64,000 nucleotides of DNA from Paenibacillus dakarensis. GTDB taxonomy: Bacteria > Bacillota > Bacilli > Paenibacillales > Paenibacillaceae. Below the pieces are notes generated by a model. The model saw only the letters and a program-made list of their open reading frames with translations. It was not told where the DNA came from and did no database searches. The stretch lies in contig NZ_CDSE01000021.1 in the NCBI RefSeq assembly GCF_001373415.1, positions 1-64,000 of the forward strand, read 5' to 3'. Positions within the stretch are counted from its first letter, which is position 1. Each line of letters opens with the position of its first letter. Made by a program: the position numbers and the translations under genes. Below, piece by piece: positions 62,003-64,000 of this stretch.

Positions 62003-64000
62003 ATGATGACGCTTACAAAAGTAATGCGCCGCAGAATAAGCCTTCTGCTGGCGGCCATGATGTCGGCTGCTGTTGTTTGGCCAGGAGCCGGACAGGCAAA
62101 TGTTTCAGCGGCTGAAGCAGGGAAGGGCTCCGCTACTGGAGTGCCGCCTGTGCTGGTTACGGAAATTGTCCCGAATTCAACGGACGCGCCTGGCACAACA
62201 GATGATGCTTACGAGTACTTCGAGATATACAATAACTCCAATCGGCCGATGGATTTGAAGGACTATCAAATTCTGTACCGTTATCCAACATCTCCGAATG
62301 ATGATCTCGTGTTAAAGACGGTACCGGAAAGTGCTGTTATTGAACCGGGGAAGTCGATGATCTTTTGGCTGTGGAGTGCAAACACCAAAAATATCACCAT
62401 CGATCAATTCAATGCTCATTACGGCACGAACCTGGAGTTGAACAAGGATGTAGTCCGGGTGGATGCGGGCCTCCACAGCAGCCGCACACGCTGGATCATT
62501 GTTGCTACCAAAACGGGGCATGAGCTGGTTAGCGCAGCTTATAACGATGGAGAGCATGACGCCGCCGTGAGTGACATGGGTGTATTTTATCGCTACCCGG
62601 ACGACGGGTCCAATGAAATGATCAAGATCAGCTCTAAAACAAAGCGGGGAACTCCCGGTTCAGTGGAGGGCAGTCAGGTGCCTGATCAGCTGGTCATGAT
62701 GCCGGACGATACAACGCCTCCTGTCCTGACGGATCAGTCTCCTACCACAGCGGAGAGGCTGGAGCCTGTTACCTTGTCCGTCAAGGTTGAAGATGATTCG
62801 CTTGTCAAAGCGGTGACTCTCCACTACCGCACAGATCTGCAGGAAGAGACAACCAACGTGTCTCTGAAGGAAAGCAAAGAGCATGCCGGGCTTTACGAGC
62901 ATACGTTCAAGGCGGTGGACCTGCTAGGCAGTTCATTTATTGAATATCAATTTGAGGCATCGGATGGACTGCAGACTGCGGAGAGCGCAGAAGGACGGAC
63001 CGACCTGGTCTTTGATGATGCCAGCCCTCGGCTCAGCCTGGACAATGGGGAACTGTTGAAAGGAGAAGCATGGGTTAAAGCTGCCGGAGATGACCTTGCG
63101 GCCATAGAGGTGAAGGTGGACGGTGAGACCTTGCAGACGCTGTCACGCGGACTTGAGCATCCGGCTTACTTCGCCTTTGATGTGAATGGTGCAGATAAAA
63201 ATTATCTGAACGCCGTAAAGTTTGACGGAGGGATTGTCCATCTGTTTAATTACGGAGTCACCGGCTATAAGACTGTGCTTGTTCCTGTAGACGGATTAAC
63301 CGCCGGAATCAATACCATTACGATTGCTGCAGGCTCCTATACTTCTACATACGACGGCAATCTGGACGGTAATCTGGATGATTTCGACGTCCGTAATGTC
63401 CGGCTTCTCCTTGCTGACGGCACTGAGCTGAGGGATCCGGCTTACAGTGATCCGGCCAAGGTGCTCGATATGGGAGATAACGGACGGTTCCTTCCCGTCG
63501 TGGATTTCCGGTTTGACATTGCTGCAGAGAAAGCCGGAGCACTGCTGTACAAGTGGGATACGAGGAATGTGCCTGACGGGACGCATAAGATCGAAGCTGT
63601 CGAAACAGCGACAAATGAGCGGGTGACTGCAGAGGTATCCGTGGATAACGATGGCCCGGTCATTCAAACCTCAATGGAAGAGAAATCGTATAAAGGTGCG
63701 TTTGAGATCAGTGCTTCCTTTACTGATGCTGTTTCAAACGTAGAGAGCTCCTCGGCAACGCTTGATGGTGAGCTGATTGAGCTGCCGTATGCCGCATCTT
63801 CAGCTGCGCTTCAGCCAGGCCAGCATACGCTGCAGCTCACAGCCACCGATGGCTCCGGCAACCGGAGCGAGCGTACGATTGCTTTTACTACCGTGGAAGA
63901 GCATCCGACTCTGGAGCTGGCAGGTCCGGAACAGGGTTCCGGGGAAATCGGGAGTTCGGCTGTTTTAAAGGTAAAAGCAGTGGATCCGTCTCAAGATCCA
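62003..64000 (+). CDS. Large secreted lamin-tail-domain protein, 3' end outside window
   Basis: An open frame of 666 codons that runs off the right edge. Signal peptide (M-M-T-L-T-K, then a hydrophobic stretch; cleavage near A-N-V-S-A-A). Residues about 52-180 form a lamin-tail domain (V-L-V-T-E-I-V-P-N-S, F-E-I-Y-N-N-S, L-K-D-Y-Q-I-L). Then several immunoglobulin-like, bacterial-type repeats follow (D-T-T-P-P-V-L near 233; S-V-D-N-D-G-P-V-I near 550; D-G-S-G-N-R-S near 615). Such proteins in Paenibacillus often carry a phosphoesterase or nuclease domain further on, which cannot be seen. ATG at 62003 or 62006, with GGGGGA upstream. Confidence 0.85.
   Translation, partial: MMTLTKVMRRRISLLLAAMMSAAVVWPGAGQANVSAAEAGKGSATGVPPVLVTEIVPNSTDAPGTTDDAYEYFEIYNNSNRPMDLKDYQILYRYPTSPNDDLVLKTVPESAVIEPGKSMIFWLWSANTKNITIDQFNAHYGTNLELNKDVVRVDAGLHSSRTRWIIVATKTGHELVSAAYNDGEHDAAVSDMGVFYRYPDDGSNEMIKISSKTKRGTPGSVEGSQVPDQLVMMPDDTTPPVLTDQSPTTAERLEPVTLSVKVEDDSLVKAVTLHYRTDLQEETTNVSLKESKEHAGLYEHTFKAVDLLGSSFIEYQFEASDGLQTAESAEGRTDLVFDDASPRLSLDNGELLKGEAWVKAAGDDLAAIEVKVDGETLQTLSRGLEHPAYFAFDVNGADKNYLNAVKFDGGIVHLFNYGVTGYKTVLVPVDGLTAGINTITIAAGSYTSTYDGNLDGNLDDFDVRNVRLLLADGTELRDPAYSDPAKVLDMGDNGRFLPVVDFRFDIAAEKAGALLYKWDTRNVPDGTHKIEAVETATNERVTAEVSVDNDGPVIQTSMEEKSYKGAFEISASFTDAVSNVESSSATLDGELIELPYAASSAALQPGQHTLQLTATDGSGNRSERTIAFTTVEEHPTLELAGPEQGSGEIGSSAVLKVKAVDPSQDP

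Overview
The window looks like chromosomal DNA of a Paenibacillus-type member of the Bacillota. The signs are strong AGGAGG-type ribosome binding sites with many GTG and TTG starts, Lpl-type carbohydrate ABC transporters without their own ATPase, large AraC and YesM/YesN-type regulators, S-layer-homology (SLH) surface proteins and CcpA-type cre sites. No rRNA, tRNA, CRISPR array, prophage or intact insertion sequence was found. The genus is inferred from gene content only.

Layout. 1-7.6 kb: a minus-strand operon of two Lpl-type permeases, a substrate-binding lipoprotein, an amidohydrolase and a small Rieske protein, next to a membrane-bound AraC regulator; both units have a sigma-A promoter followed by a cre site. 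8.1-10.5 kb: HtrA protease, a small CxxH/CxxC protein and rlmH. 10.6-16.9 kb: WYL regulator, DJ-1/PfpI protein, chemotaxis receptor, csaA, a broken aminoglycoside phosphotransferase, and a divergent oxidoreductase/Crp pair. 17.3-19.4 kb: a KatX-like catalase followed by a truncated duplicate of its own promoter and first codons. 19.4-23.1 kb: a lipoprotein, an EF-G/TetM-like GTPase and a headless winged-helix protein. 23.2-27.5 kb: a 1386-residue vWA/SLH surface protein with eight repeats of about 80 residues, preceded by a probable cyclic di-GMP-I riboswitch. 27.9-32.5 kb: a frameshifted DUF3995 gene and an ECF42-type sigma factor between two DGPF (YciI-like) genes, with a matching promoter motif in front of both that operon and a hydrolase/DUF998 pair. 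32.7-35 kb: a cupin and a decapitated SLH gene. 35.3-37.8 kb: MraY paralogue, hydrolase and divergent TetR gene with a palindromic operator. 38-40.6 kb: NAD salvage operon pnuC-nadR-nrtR. 40.7-50.9 kb: stalk-domain protein, MATE pump, IseA-like protein, chemotaxis receptor, a nucleotidyltransferase/phosphoesterase/EEP trio and a uronate-dehydrogenase-like enzyme. 51-61.2 kb: a complete sugar unit (binding lipoprotein, two permeases, GH78 rhamnosidase, histidine kinase, response regulator). 61.3-64 kb: a histidine phosphatase with a structured leader and the start of a large secreted lamin-tail protein running off the window.

The common themes are uptake of plant-type oligosaccharides under catabolite control, cell-surface remodelling (SLH, IseA, c-di-GMP), and a mosaic of gene relics (catalase head, APH tail, winged-helix tail, SLH tail, DUF3995 frameshift) suggesting repeated small recombination events. 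The best candidates for new biology are the c-di-GMP riboswitch on the repeat-bearing surface protein, the two-promoter ECF42 regulon and the catalase duplication with its preserved promoter boxes.
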